From the NCBI RefSeq assembly GCF_001295925.1, contig NZ_LJHQ01000003.1:186001-250000 (forward strand): a stretch of DNA of 64,000 bases, in the 5' to 3' direction. The stretch's first letter is position 1; each line of letters starts with the position of its first letter. The notes under the pieces are model-generated. The model saw only the letters and a program-made list of their open reading frames with translations, ran no database searches and had not been told where the DNA came from. The stretch is from Allobosea sp. AAP35. Its GTDB lineage: Bacteria > Pseudomonadota > Alphaproteobacteria > Rhizobiales > Beijerinckiaceae. This document shows positions 36,876 through 45,753 of this stretch, piece after piece. Position numbers and translations under genes: made by a program.

Positions 36876-37403
36876 ATGGCCGGACCCCGGCAGATCTCGG
36901 CTGAGAAGGCCGCCATGCCTGCCGCCCCGCTGGACGGTGCGCGCGTCCTCGTCGTCGAGGCCCGCTTCTATGACACGCTCGCCGACGAACTGCTCGAAGG
37001 CGCGCTCGACGTGCTGGATGCGGCCCAGTGCCGCGTCGATGTCGTCACCGTGCCCGGCGCGCTGGAAATCCCCTCGGCGATCATCATCGGGATGCGTGCC
37101 GCCGACGAGGCGGTCGACCCCTACGAGGCGGTGGTGGCTCTGGGCACCGTGATCCGCGGCGAAACCGGCCATTACGACATCGTCGCCGGCGAAAGCTCGC
37201 GGGCGCTGATGGATATTTCCGTGGCTTTTGCCCTGCCTCTCGGCAACGGCATCCTCACCGTCGAGACCGAGGCGCAAGCCTGGGCCCGTGCCAACCGCTC
37301 CGAGATGAACAAGGGCGGCGGCGCGGCCGAGGCCGCGCTGGCCGTGCTGCGCTACAAGCGTTCGCTGGGCGAGCAGTCCAGCTCCCCGGAGCAATCCAAG
37401 TGA
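36876..37403 (+). CDS. ribH: 6,7-dimethyl-8-ribityllumazine synthase
   Basis: Makes the lumazine used by riboflavin synthase. 175 residues, normal length. Diagnostic segments are [42 protein letters not shown] and [20 protein letters not shown], the last including the substrate-binding region. ATG 36876 is preceded by AAGGA. Its stop overlaps the nusB GTG (GTGA). Confidence 0.96.
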   Translation: MAGPRQISAEKAAMPAAPLDGARVLVVEARFYDTLADELLEGALDVLDAAQCRVDVVTVPGALEIPSAIIIGMRAADEAVDPYEAVVALGTVIRGETGHYDIVAGESSRALMDISVAFALPLGNGILTVETEAQAWARANRSEMNKGGGAAEAALAVLRYKRSLGEQSSSPEQSK

Positions 37404-37882
37404 GCCGGCCGGAATCGAACCGGGCCGAACTGCGCCGGGGCGCGCGCCTGTCCGTGGTGCAGGCGCTCTACGAGATGGAGATCGGCGGGCGTGGCGTGGT
37501 CGAGGCCATGGCCGAGTTCGAGGCCTTCTGGATCGGCAAATCGGTTGAGGACATCGAGCTTCCCCAGGCCGAAATCGCCTTCTTCCGCGATCTGCTCGGC
37601 GGCGTCGTGCGTGAACAGCGCCTGGTCGATCGCTCGGTCGATGAGGCTTTGGCGGCTGGCTGGCCGCTGAAGCGCGTCGAGGCTGTGGTTCGCGCCATCT
37701 TCCGAGCCGGCGCCTACGAGCTCGCCTTCCGCAAGGATGTGCCGGCACGTGCCGTGATTTCGGAATATGTCGCGGTCGCACGCGCCTTCTACGAGGGCGA
37801 GGAGATCGGCATGGTCAATGCGGTGCTGGACCGGCTTGCCCGCGACTTCCGTGCCGACGAGTTCGATGCGCCTGCGGCGTGA
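37400..37882 (+). CDS. nusB: Transcription antitermination factor NusB
   Basis: A 160-residue all-helical factor that binds boxA RNA with S10/NusE for rRNA antitermination. Features: [17 protein letters not shown] at the N-terminus, [51 protein letters not shown], and [15 protein letters not shown] at the end. GTG 37400 overlaps the ribH stop. The ribH-nusB-thiL order is conserved, but here a palindromic repeat separates nusB from thiL. Confidence 0.95.
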   Translation: MSRPESNRAELRRGARLSVVQALYEMEIGGRGVVEAMAEFEAFWIGKSVEDIELPQAEIAFFRDLLGGVVREQRLVDRSVDEALAAGWPLKRVEAVVRAIFRAGAYELAFRKDVPARAVISEYVAVARAFYEGEEIGMVNAVLDRLARDFRADEFDAPAA

Positions 37883-37896
37883 TGGTCTGTGAACCT

Positions 37897-38022
37897 CCTC
37901 AGCCCTCATCCTGAGGAGCGTTCCACAGGAACGCGTCTCGAAGGATGGTCGAGAAGGCTCCGGAGACCGCTGGACCATCCTTCGAGACGCCGCTTCGCGG
38001 CTCCTCAGGATGAGGGCTGAGG
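37897..38022. repeat. Long intergenic inverted repeat, family C
   Basis: A 126-bp element with 23-bp perfect outer arms at 37897-37919 and 38000-38022 (left arm begins CCTCAGCCCTCATCCTGAGG). Inner arms of about 18 bp, GCGTCTCGAAGGATGGTC and its complement near 37972-37990, are also present. It looks like the CTCATCCTGAGG/TCTCGAAGGATG repeats common in Bradyrhizobium and relatives (memory, not a search). Its right end abuts the thiL start codon region. Confidence 0.9.
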
Positions 38023-38031
38023 ATGGACGCG

Positions 38032-39027
38032 ATGGCAGTCGAGACGAGACCCGGCGAATTCGAGGTCATCGCCCGCCATTTCGCCCCGATCGCGGGGCCC
38101 GGCGGCCTCGGCCTGCTCGACGATGCTGGGCTGTTGCGGCCGGCGCGGGGCTACGAGGTCGTCATCACCGTCGATGCGCTGGTGGCCGGCGTGCATTTCT
38201 TCGCTGACGACCCGCCGGGCTCGATCGCCCGCAAGGCCTTGGCAGTCAACCTTTCCGATCTCGCGGCCAAGGGCGCAAGGCCGGACGGGTTTGTCCTGTC
38301 GCTGGTGCTGCCCAAAGGGTGGAGCGAGGCCTGGCTGGCCGATTTCGCCTCCGGGCTGTCGGCTCTGGCAGCGAGCAGCGGCTGTTTACTGCTGGGTGGC
38401 GACACGGTGTCGACGCCCGGCCCGCTGATGATCTCGATCACGGCCTTCGGCAGCGTGCCGGCCGGGCGCATGGTGCCGCGCTCGCGCGCCAAGCCCGGCG
38501 ACGTCGTGCTGGTCTCGGGCACGATCGGCGACGGCGCCCTCGGTCTCAAGGTTCACGGCCCTGACAAGCCGGACTGGGTCTTTCTGCTGGGCGATGACGA
38601 CCGCGCCTTTCTGGCCGATCGCTATTTGCATCCGCAGCCGCGTCTCGATCTCGCAGGTCCGCTGCAGGCTCATGCGAGCGCCGCGATGGATGTTTCAGAC
38701 GGGCTCGTCGGCGACCTCGCCAAGCTGCTAAAGGCATCCGGCGTCGGTGCCGAGATCAATCTCGACGCCGTACCGCTCTCAGTGGTGGCGCGCGCTGCGA
38801 TCATGGCCGATCCCGCATTGGCGGAACTGGCCTGGACCGGCGGCGACGACTACGAAATTCTCTGCACGACCTCGGAAAAGGAATATCCTGCTCTGGTCGC
38901 GGCGGCGCAGGCAGCCGGAATCGCACTGACTCCGATCGGTCGCGTGACCGGCGAGGCGGGCGTGGCGAGATACAGCGAACAGGGCAGGGCGCGCAGCTTC
39001 GCGCAGGGCTCCTTCGCTCACTTTTAA
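38032..39027 (+). CDS. thiL: Thiamine-monophosphate kinase
   Basis: Phosphorylates thiamine monophosphate to the active cofactor thiamine diphosphate. About 331 residues. The N-terminal GEFEVIARHFAPIAGPGGLGLLDDAGLL has the metal-binding Asp pair, VVITVDALVAGVHFFADDPPGSIARKALAVNLSDLAAKGARP the core, and GGDTVSTPGPLMIS, MDVSDGLVGDLAKLL and WTGGDDYEILC the remaining active-site loops. ATG 38032 has GAGGA 8 bases upstream, at the right end of repeat C; ATG 38023, three codons earlier, lies too close to it. Confidence 0.94.
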   Translation: MAVETRPGEFEVIARHFAPIAGPGGLGLLDDAGLLRPARGYEVVITVDALVAGVHFFADDPPGSIARKALAVNLSDLAAKGARPDGFVLSLVLPKGWSEAWLADFASGLSALAASSGCLLLGGDTVSTPGPLMISITAFGSVPAGRMVPRSRAKPGDVVLVSGTIGDGALGLKVHGPDKPDWVFLLGDDDRAFLADRYLHPQPRLDLAGPLQAHASAAMDVSDGLVGDLAKLLKASGVGAEINLDAVPLSVVARAAIMADPALAELAWTGGDDYEILCTTSEKEYPALVAAAQAAGIALTPIGRVTGEAGVARYSEQGRARSFAQGSFAHF

Positions 39028-39059
39028 AGACGGCGCGTGCCGTTGAGGGCGGCAGACGC

Positions 39060-40265
39060 ATGAACCACCAAGTCCGGGTCGATGATGGCGATACGCTGGC
39101 CAAGCGAAACGCCGTCGTTCTCGCCTGCGCCCAGGCGCTCGGCGGCGCCAGCCCCTCGATCGTGATTTCGCTCGGCGGCATCGTCGGCTCGCAACTCGTC
39201 ACGGATCAGACCTTCGCGACCGTTCCCGTCAGCCTGATGCAGCTCGGCATCGCGGTGGGCGTGATCCCGGCTGCCATGCTGATGCGACGCTTCGGGCGTC
39301 GCAACGGCTATCTGCTCGGCGCGCTGATCGGCGCGATAGCCGCCAGCGTCGCCGCTGCCGGTGCGAGCACACGGCTGTTCTGGCTGTTCTGCCTGGGCAC
39401 CTTTGCCTGCGGGCTCTACGGCGCCTTCGTGCAGAGCTATCGTTTCGCGGCGGCGGATTCCGCCACCGAGAGCTTCCGCCCGCGCGCGATCTCCTGGGTC
39501 ATGATCGGCGGCATCGCGGCCGGCGTGATCGGCCCGCAATCGGTTTACTGGACGCGCGATCTCACCCCCGACGCCCCCTTCGCTGCGAGCTTCCTCGCGC
39601 AAGGGTGCCTGGCGCTGATCGCCATCCTGGTCATCCTGCAGCTGCGGGCTCCGCCGGTCGCCGCCGTCGTGCAGAGCGGTGGCCGGCCGCTTCCCGAAAT
39701 CATGCGCCAGCCGAAATTCATCGCCTCCGTCACGGCGGCACTCGTCGCCTACGGGTTGATGAGCTTCGTGATGACGGCAGCCCCGCTCGCCATGGTCGGC
39801 TGCGGCCATTCGGTCGGCGATGCCGCGCTTGGCATCCAATGGCATGTGCTGGCGATGTTCGGGCCGAGCTTCTTCACCGGCCGGCTGATCGCGCGCTTCG
39901 GCAAGGCGCAGGTGACGGTGGCGGGCCTGCTGCTGACGGCGCTGGCCGCCATCATTGGCCTGTCGGGGATCAGCGTCGCGCATTTCTGGATCGCGCTCGT
40001 CGTGCTCGGGGTCGGCTGGAATTTCGGCTTCATCGGCGCGACCGCGCTGGTGACCGACTGCTACCGGCCCAAGGAGCGGGTGAAGGTCCAGGCCGCCAAC
40101 GACTTCCTGGTCTTCGGCTCCGTCGCCATCGCCTCCTTCTCGTCGGGCGGGTTGCTCCATGCCGGCGGCTGGGACAGCGTCAACTGGCTGGTCTTTCCGC
40201 CCGTCGCGATCGCCTTGGCGCTGGTGGCCTGGCAGGCGTTTCAGAAGCCCGTCGCCCCGGCCTGA
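39060..40265 (+). CDS. Major facilitator superfamily transporter
   Basis: A 401-residue membrane transporter with about twelve hydrophobic segments. The MFS loop motif between helices 2 and 3 is LMRRFGRRNGYLLGALIG, and its C-half equivalent is GRLIARFGKAQVTVAGLLL. The substrate cannot be read from sequence. It lies 32 bases after thiL and 39 bases before a ureidoglycine aminohydrolase gene, so it may be read with either; purine-breakdown uptake would be a guess. GAGGGCGG precedes the ATG. Confidence 0.9.
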   Translation: MNHQVRVDDGDTLAKRNAVVLACAQALGGASPSIVISLGGIVGSQLVTDQTFATVPVSLMQLGIAVGVIPAAMLMRRFGRRNGYLLGALIGAIAASVAAAGASTRLFWLFCLGTFACGLYGAFVQSYRFAAADSATESFRPRAISWVMIGGIAAGVIGPQSVYWTRDLTPDAPFAASFLAQGCLALIAILVILQLRAPPVAAVVQSGGRPLPEIMRQPKFIASVTAALVAYGLMSFVMTAAPLAMVGCGHSVGDAALGIQWHVLAMFGPSFFTGRLIARFGKAQVTVAGLLLTALAAIIGLSGISVAHFWIALVVLGVGWNFGFIGATALVTDCYRPKERVKVQAANDFLVFGSVAIASFSSGGLLHAGGWDSVNWLVFPPVAIALALVAWQAFQKPVAPA

Positions 40266-40304
40266 TCCTTGCCAGAATGGATACACGAGCAGGAGACAGA
40301 AGCG

Positions 40305-41105
40305 ATGCGCCCCCACCAACTTCCGCAAGTTCAAGGACGCCCCGCTGTTGGCGCGATCGGCCATAACCGAGGCGTGGTGGCGCGCAACTACGCCTTCATG
40401 CCGCCGGAAGGCGTCCTCGTCAGCCGTCTGCCGCATTTCGAGAAGACGATCGTTCGGATCCTGGCCGCGCCCGTGCTGGGCGCGCGCTTCGCACAATATG
40501 TGCTGGAGATCGAGCCGGGTGGCGGCACGCGCGCGCCCTTTGCCGAGGCGGGCATCCAGCATTTCTACTACGGCCTCTCGGGCGAGGCGGCCTTTGCGAT
40601 CGATGGCACCGAGGCTACCGCCTTTTCGGCCGGGGCCTTCGCCTATGTCCCGCCTGGAACGTCCTTCAGCCTGCGCAACGAGAGCGCGGGGCCCGTTCGC
40701 GTGCTCGCCTTGCGCAAGCGCTATGAACCCGCACCCGGGCTGGCCGTGCCAGAGCCGATCCTGTCGCACCGCGACGCGGTTCCGCTCACCAATCACACCG
40801 GCATGGAAGGGCGCGGCTTCCAGTTCCTGCTGCCCTATGGCGATCTGCGCTTCGATTTCGAGATGAACCTGATGTGGTTCAAGCCCGGCACCTGCTTCCC
40901 GGATGTCGAGACCCATGTGATGGAACACGGGCTCTACATGCTGGAAGGGCAGGGGCTCTATTTCCTTGGCCGGGACTGGCACGAGATCTGGGCGCAGGAT
41001 TTCATCTGGATGGGCGGCTACTGCCCGCAGCAATTCTACCCCACCGGCTTCGACGACGCCTGCTACCTGCTCTACAAGAACGTCAACCGCGACGTGGTAT
41101 TGTAG
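40305..41105 (+). CDS. allE: (S)-ureidoglycine aminohydrolase-like bicupin
   Basis: Releases ammonia from (S)-ureidoglycine in allantoin breakdown. About 266 residues with two cupin domains. The C-terminal cupin carries the metal site pattern ETHVMEHGLYMLEGQGLYFL and the terminal DFIWMGGYCPQQFYP, NRDVVL, as in AllE. ATG 40305 has AGGAG nine bases upstream. Codons 4-15 read in this frame are AT-rich in third position and unlike the family, while the neighbouring frame reads TNFRKFKDAPLL with all third positions G/C. Two compensating single-base indels are therefore likely. Confidence 0.85.
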   Translation: MRPHQLPQVQGRPAVGAIGHNRGVVARNYAFMPPEGVLVSRLPHFEKTIVRILAAPVLGARFAQYVLEIEPGGGTRAPFAEAGIQHFYYGLSGEAAFAIDGTEATAFSAGAFAYVPPGTSFSLRNESAGPVRVLALRKRYEPAPGLAVPEPILSHRDAVPLTNHTGMEGRGFQFLLPYGDLRFDFEMNLMWFKPGTCFPDVETHVMEHGLYMLEGQGLYFLGRDWHEIWAQDFIWMGGYCPQQFYPTGFDDACYLLYKNVNRDVVL

Positions 41106-41127
41106 CAAGCAGAACGCGACCCTGTCT

Positions 41128-41430
41128 CTACGCCTGCGGCCAGCCGCCCCGTGGCCAGTCTCGGGACGTGTGGATGACGCGCAGCACGACAATCCGGGTA
41201 TCGTCGGGCACCGCATAGGCGATCACATAGGGCAGGCCGGTGACGCTCTTCTCATAGCTCCCGGGAATGCGACCCGGCCGCCCGGTCGAGTGAGTGCCAA
41301 GCGCGGAGGCGGAGCGACCGATCCCAAGTGCGACCTTGCGCGCGGCGGCCGGGTTGTCCTGGGCGATATGGGCGATGGCGAGATCGAAATCGTCGATCGC
41401 GCTGGACGACCATTCGACCCGTCGGCTCAT
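41128..41430 (-). CDS. parE: RelE/ParE-family toxin
   Basis: A 100-residue ParE-like toxin. Typical segments are VEWSSSAIDDFDLAIAHIAQDNPAAARKVALGI near the N-terminus and LPYVIAYAVPDDTRIVVLRVIHTSRDWP at the C-terminus, which carries the V-x-V-L-R-V-x-H strand. ParE members poison gyrase, RelE members cleave mRNA on ribosomes; sequence alone does not settle which. It follows the RHH gene with an ATGA overlap. It converges on the ureidoglycine gene with 22 bases between. Confidence 0.87.
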   Translation of the reverse strand: MSRRVEWSSSAIDDFDLAIAHIAQDNPAAARKVALGIGRSASALGTHSTGRPGRIPGSYEKSVTGLPYVIAYAVPDDTRIVVLRVIHTSRDWPRGGWPQA

Positions 41431-41684
41431 CTCTTGGCGCGCTCGGCAGTCGCGATCGTTGCTTCGAGACGTGCCATCGCCGCATCATGCGCGACCGTCC
41501 GGCCGGCCTCCAGGTCTTCGAGACCGGCCTGGACGCCTTCGACAATGGCCTGCTCACGCGCGACATAGGCTTCGATCGCTTCGGCCGCGAGATAGGAATT
41601 CGTCCGGCGTGTCGCGGCGGCGATACGACCGAGCGCATCCTTGGTGTCCTGTCTCAGGCGAATGGTCATCGTCGCGCTGCTCAT
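41427..41684 (-). CDS. Ribbon-helix-helix antitoxin (CopG/ParD type)
   Basis: An 85-residue protein. The N-terminus MSSATMTIRLRQDTKDALGRIAAATRRTNSYLAAEAIEAYVAREQ is a complete ribbon-helix-helix DNA-binding domain; the C-terminal helix (EGVQAGLEDLEAGRTVAHDAAMARLEATI) should wrap the toxin. ATG 41684 has GCGGAG six bases upstream. It should bind its own promoter and neutralise the ParE-like toxin encoded after it. Confidence 0.88.
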   Translation of the reverse strand: MSSATMTIRLRQDTKDALGRIAAATRRTNSYLAAEAIEAYVAREQAIVEGVQAGLEDLEAGRTVAHDAAMARLEATIATAERAKR

Positions 41685-41942
41685 GAATGCTCCGCTCATC
41701 GCATGTACACACGCTAGCACAACGTGGTCGCGGCCGCGATGCTCGACGGAGTGATAACAGCGATCGCGCGTCGCAGCGTTTGCGCTTCCGGACGAAACTT
41801 GCCACAAATTCGCCTGACGCGGGCGACGCGACGCGGGCCGAGCAGTCGTTCGGCCCAGATTTCTTAGGCCCGCCGTCCAAAACGGCAAAACGAGGGGCGA
41901 CAGCGCTCCCGATCGGTCGGAAGCTCAAGGTCAGGAAACCGC

Positions 41943-44099
41943 ATGTCAGCCTTGCTTGTCATCATCTTACTCAGTGCCTTGTCGATCGCCTATGGCGTCT
42001 GGGCCTATGCCGACGTCATGAAGCGTGACGCTGGCAACCAGCGCATGCAGGAGATTTCCGCCGCTGTCGCCGAGGGCGCGCAGGCCTATCTGAAGCGCCA
42101 ATACGTCACCATCGCCATGGTCGGCGCCGTGCTCTTCGTCGTCCTGATCTATCTTCTCGGCCAATGGGTCGGCATCGGCTTCCTGATCGGCGCGGTGCTC
42201 TCAGGGCTGGCCGGATTCATCGGCATGAACGTCTCGGTGCGCGCCAATGTCCGCACCGCCCAGGCGGCGATGCAGTCGCTGGGGGACGGCCTCGACGTCG
42301 CCTTCAAGGCCGGCGCGGTTACCGGCATGCTGGTTGCGGGCCTCGCCCTGCTGGGCGTCGCCGTTTATTACGGCATCCTGACCTCGATGCTGGGCTTCTC
42401 GCCCTCAAGCCGCGTCGTCATCGATTCGCTGGTGGCGCTGGGCTTCGGCGCCTCGCTAATCTCGATCTTCGCGCGCCTGGGTGGCGGCATCTTCACCAAG
42501 GGCGCCGATGTCGGCGCCGACCTCGTCGGCAAGGTCGAGGCCGGCATCCCCGAGGACGACCCGCGCAACCCCGCCACCATCGCCGACAATGTCGGCGACA
42601 ATGTCGGTGACTGCGCCGGCATGGCGGCCGATCTGTTCGAGACCTATGCAGTGACGCTGGTCGCGACCATGGTTCTCGCCGCGATCTTCTTCGCCGGTCA
42701 GGCGACGCTGCCGACCATGATGCTCTACCCGATGGCGATCGGCGCGGCTTGCATCGTCACCTCGATCATCGGCACCTTCTTCGTCAAGCTCGGCGCCAAC
42801 CAGTCGATCATGGGCGCGCTCTACAAGGGCTTCATCGCGGCCGGCGTGCTCTCGATCGGCGCGATCGCAGCGGTCAACTATCTGATGTTCGGCGGCTTCG
42901 AGGCCTCCTTCACCACCGTCCAGGGCGTCACCTTCACCTCGGGCGGGCTCTTTGCCTGCGCACTGGTCGGGCTGGCGGTCACGCTGCTGATCGTCGTCAT
43001 CACCGAATATTACACCGGCACCGGCAAGCGCCCGGTGGTCTCGATCGCCCAGGCCTCGGTCACCGGCCACGGCACCAACGTCATCCAGGGCCTCGCGGTC
43101 TCGCTGGAATCGACTGCGCTGCCGACGATCGTGATCATCGCCGGCATCATCGTCTCCTATGGCCTGGCCGGTCTCTTCGGCATCGCCATCGCCACCACGG
43201 CCATGCTGGCGCTGGCCGGCGTGGTCGTCGCGCTCGACGCTTTCGGCCCCGTTACCGACAATGCCGGCGGCATCGCCGAGATGGCGGGGCTGCCCAAGGA
43301 GGTGCGCCAGTCCACCGACGCGCTCGACGCGGTCGGCAACACCACCAAGGCCATCACCAAGGGCTACGCGATCGGCTCGGCGGGTCTCGGCGCGCTCGTC
43401 CTCTTCGCCGCCTACACCTCGGACCTCAACTTCTTCATCGGCGAGGCCAACAAGGCGGGCTCGACCACCTTCCAGTACTTCCGTGGCGTGGTCGTCGATT
43501 TCTCGCTGTCCAACCCCTACGTCGTCGTCGGCCTGCTGCTCGGCGGCCTGATCCCCTTCCTCTTCGCCGGCATGGGCATGACGGCGGTGGGGCGTGCGGC
43601 GGGTTCCGTCGTCGAGGAGGTCCGGCGCCAGTTCAAGGAGAAGCCCGGCATCATGGACGGCACCGAGCGGCCCGATTATGCCCGCGCCGTCGATCTGCTG
43701 ACCAAGGCGGCGATCAAGGAGATGATCATCCCCTCGCTGCTGCCGGTTCTGGCGCCGATCGTGACCTTCTTCGCGATCAATGCGATTGCCGGCAAGAACC
43801 AGGCCTTCGCGGCCGTCGGCGCCATGCTGATGGGTGTCATCGTCACCGGCATCTTCGTCGCGATCTCGATGACCTCGGGCGGCGGCGCCTGGGACAATGC
43901 CAAGAAGTCCTTCGAGGACGGCTTCGTCGACAAGGACGGCGTGCGCCACATGAAGGGCTCGGAGGCGCACAAAGCCTCCGTCACCGGCGACACCGTCGGC
44001 GACCCCTACAAGGACACGGCGGGCCCCGCCGTGAACCCGGCGATCAAGATCACCAACATCATCGCGCTGCTGCTGCTGGCGATCCTGGCGCATAGCTGA
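41943..44099 (+). CDS. hppA: K+-independent membrane H+-translocating pyrophosphatase
   Basis: An integral membrane pump of 718 residues that uses pyrophosphate hydrolysis to move protons. The substrate loop is [47 protein letters not shown], and the C-terminal loop includes [10 protein letters not shown] and [20 protein letters not shown]. Residues K469 and T472 in [18 protein letters not shown] are those that mark K+-independent proton pumps; K+-dependent forms have Ala there. CAGGAAA precedes the ATG. Followed by a strong terminator. Likely role: energy saving at low ATP and pyrophosphate clearance. Confidence 0.96.
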   Translation: MSALLVIILLSALSIAYGVWAYADVMKRDAGNQRMQEISAAVAEGAQAYLKRQYVTIAMVGAVLFVVLIYLLGQWVGIGFLIGAVLSGLAGFIGMNVSVRANVRTAQAAMQSLGDGLDVAFKAGAVTGMLVAGLALLGVAVYYGILTSMLGFSPSSRVVIDSLVALGFGASLISIFARLGGGIFTKGADVGADLVGKVEAGIPEDDPRNPATIADNVGDNVGDCAGMAADLFETYAVTLVATMVLAAIFFAGQATLPTMMLYPMAIGAACIVTSIIGTFFVKLGANQSIMGALYKGFIAAGVLSIGAIAAVNYLMFGGFEASFTTVQGVTFTSGGLFACALVGLAVTLLIVVITEYYTGTGKRPVVSIAQASVTGHGTNVIQGLAVSLESTALPTIVIIAGIIVSYGLAGLFGIAIATTAMLALAGVVVALDAFGPVTDNAGGIAEMAGLPKEVRQSTDALDAVGNTTKAITKGYAIGSAGLGALVLFAAYTSDLNFFIGEANKAGSTTFQYFRGVVVDFSLSNPYVVVGLLLGGLIPFLFAGMGMTAVGRAAGSVVEEVRRQFKEKPGIMDGTERPDYARAVDLLTKAAIKEMIIPSLLPVLAPIVTFFAINAIAGKNQAFAAVGAMLMGVIVTGIFVAISMTSGGGAWDNAKKSFEDGFVDKDGVRHMKGSEAHKASVTGDTVGDPYKDTAGPAVNPAIKITNIIALLLLAILAHS

Positions 44100-44123
44100 G
44101 CCACATCGCCCGCCACGACGACG

Positions 44124-44153
44124 AACCCCGCGGAGAAATCCGCGGGGTTTTCG
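44124..44153 (+). terminator. Rho-independent terminator after hppA
   Basis: Perfect 11-bp stem AACCCCGCGGA (44124-44134) / TCCGCGGGGTT (44139-44149) with a stable GAAA tetraloop, followed by TTTT-CG-TTTT. It lies 25 bases after the hppA stop. Confidence 0.92.
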
Positions 44154-44298
44154 TTTTCTGTCAGTCACTTACCGCCGATCTTTGAATCAACGTAGCTGCC
44201 GCGCTGATCGCTTCAGGAAGCTACCGCCGCGACCGTAGCGTTCCCCCGAGCCATTCCTCGGCTTCGCTGTCATGACGTCTCCAGCCAGGGAGACCACC

Positions 44299-44492
44299 AT
44301 GACCACGCATGCCGTTGCCGCTTCTCATCCCAGGGCGGGTCGGCGTTGGCCTTCGTGATCTATTTTCACCTGATCGGCATGGTCTTCCTGGGTGAGACCC
44401 TTGCCCCCACGGCTTGGGCCGGGCTGGTTCTCGTGGTCGGCGGCGTCCTGGCGATGACGCTGCCGGTGCGCACGCCGCCCGCGCCAGTCTGA
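44299..44492 (+). pseudogene. Fused remnant: gene start plus C-terminal scrap of an EamA/DMT transporter
   Basis: From 44340 to the TGA at 44490-44492 the frame reads SALAFVIYFHLIG, then directly MVFLGETLAPTAWAGLVLVVGGVLAMTLP. This is the last part of an EamA-type drug/metabolite transporter, but it lacks about 25 residues between the two parts. Just upstream, ATG 44299 has a good ribosome site (CAGGGAGACCACC) yet runs in another frame for only 19 codons. The best reading is a decayed transporter gene with internal deletion, joined to another start. No protein is expected. Confidence 0.75.
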
Positions 44493-44507
44493 GGCGAACA
44501 GTCCAAT

Positions 44508-44533
44508 AAAAAACCCGCGGCGAGAGCCGCGGG
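44508..44533 (-). terminator. Rho-independent terminator after bamE
   Basis: On the minus strand an 8-bp stem, CCCGCGGC / GCCGCGGG (44514-44521 with 44526-44533), has a 4-base loop and runs into six T (44508-44513 on the plus strand is AAAAAA). It ends the bamE transcript 28 bases after its stop. Confidence 0.88.
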
Positions 44534-44560
44534 CTTGGTCGTCTGAGAGCTTGCCGGGGG

Positions 44561-45055
44561 TTACGACCCCAGCGGGTTGAACCGGGTCACGCCGCGGAAG
44601 AGGTTGCGCAGGAAGCTCTGCTCCTCGCCGCCGGTGGCCGTGGTGCGGCTGATGAAGTCGAAGATCACGCCGTCCTGCAGCCCGTAATTGGCAATGCGCT
44701 CGACCTTGAAGGCCTTGTTGAAATAGATCACCAGCACCTTCTGGTCGACGACGGTCAGCTCCTGGAACTGGAACCGCCGATAGACCGTCTGGCTGATGTA
44801 ATAGAAGGTCCGGTTGCCGACGGTCGATGTCGTCGAAGGCGTACCCAGCGTCGACAGCACCTGCTGGACATCCATGCCGACCCTGACCTGCGCGATCAGT
44901 GCCTCGTCGGCGACAAAGCCGCGCTTGAACTCTTCGTTCATGCCCGACGAGGTCGCGAGCTTGAAGCCGCCGGCATTGGGACCGCAGCCGGCGAGAGCCA
45001 GGGAGGTTGTCGCGAGAAGGCCGAGCAGGGCAGTACGGCGGGAAACGGCAATCAT
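44561..45055 (-). CDS. bamE: Outer membrane assembly lipoprotein BamE (SmpA/OmlA)
   Basis: A 164-residue lipoprotein of the BAM complex that inserts beta-barrels into the outer membrane. The signal peptide is VSRRTALLGLLATTSLALAGC, with the lipid Cys in LAGC. The SmpA/OmlA fold follows: ALIAQVRVGMDVQQVLSTLGTPSTTSTVGNRTFYYIS...LTVVDQKVLVIYFNKAFKVERIANYGLQDG. ATG 45055 is set by the signal peptide. It is divergent from the bc1 chaperone gene, an arrangement typical of Rhizobiales. Confidence 0.93.
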   Translation of the reverse strand: MIAVSRRTALLGLLATTSLALAGCGPNAGGFKLATSSGMNEEFKRGFVADEALIAQVRVGMDVQQVLSTLGTPSTTSTVGNRTFYYISQTVYRRFQFQELTVVDQKVLVIYFNKAFKVERIANYGLQDGVIFDFISRTTATGGEEQSFLRNLFRGVTRFNPLGS

Positions 45056-45198
45056 GCGGACGGCATCCAGTGGCGCTGCGGCAAAGGGCCAAGGCCCGCG
45101 CCGCTTGTCAAACAGGTGGAGGTTGGCGTAACGCCCGAGGATGGCTTTGGCAAGGCAAGGACGTTCTCCGCGCCGCCCGCCGGGAAAGCACAAGCCCC

Positions 45199-45753
45199 AT
45201 GTTCGGTTTATTCGGCAAGCGCGAGGTCAAGCCGTCACCCGTCGATGCGATGTTTACCCGTATCGTCGACGCCTCGCGCCAGCCTGCGCTCTATCTCGAC
45301 GGCGGGATCGCCGATGATTTCGAAGGACGCTTCGAATCGCTGACGCTGCATGTCTTCCTGGTGATGCGGCGGCTGCGGGAACTGCCGGCCCCTGCCGGTG
45401 ACGTGGCCCAGGATCTTGTCGATGCGTGTTTTGCCTATCTCGAACTTGGCGTCCGCAACAGCGGCACCAGCGACATCGCGGTGCCCAAGCGCATGAAAAA
45501 GATCGGCCAGATGTTCTACGGCCGCGTCCAGGCCTATGAGGCGGCACTGCTGGCACAAGACCCCGCAGAGCTGGCCGAGGCCCTGCGCCGCAATGCGGCG
45601 CCTCAGGCGTCCAGTGGGGAAGGAGCAGCCCATCTCGCTGCTTATGCCCGCCGGATCCAAACCCGGCTGGCGCAGCGCGATCTGGAGGCCATTTTGGCAG
45701 AAGCCCCCCTGTTTCCGGCGCTGCAGCCCGGCGAGACCGACCATGGCAACTGA
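45199..45753 (+). CDS. Ubiquinol-cytochrome c chaperone (CBP3/UQCC1-like)
   Basis: A 184-residue protein of the ubiquinol-cytochrome c chaperone family, expected to help assemble cytochrome b of complex III. Features: MFGLFGKREVKPSPVDAMFTRIVDASRQPALY, the core FEGRFESLTLHVFLVMRRLRELP and VACFAYLELGVRNSGTSDIAVPKRMKKIGQMFYGRVQAYEAAL. This order is shared with mitochondrial CBP3. It overlaps the YceD gene by 11 bases. Confidence 0.92.
   Translation: MFGLFGKREVKPSPVDAMFTRIVDASRQPALYLDGGIADDFEGRFESLTLHVFLVMRRLRELPAPAGDVAQDLVDACFAYLELGVRNSGTSDIAVPKRMKKIGQMFYGRVQAYEAALLAQDPAELAEALRRNAAPQASSGEGAAHLAAYARRIQTRLAQRDLEAILAEAPLFPALQPGETDHGN

Noticed and set aside
40305..41105. Calling the ureidoglycine aminohydrolase a pseudogene
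   Set aside because: The two proposed indels compensate, the ribosome site is good, and both cupin domains are intact, so a product is still expected.
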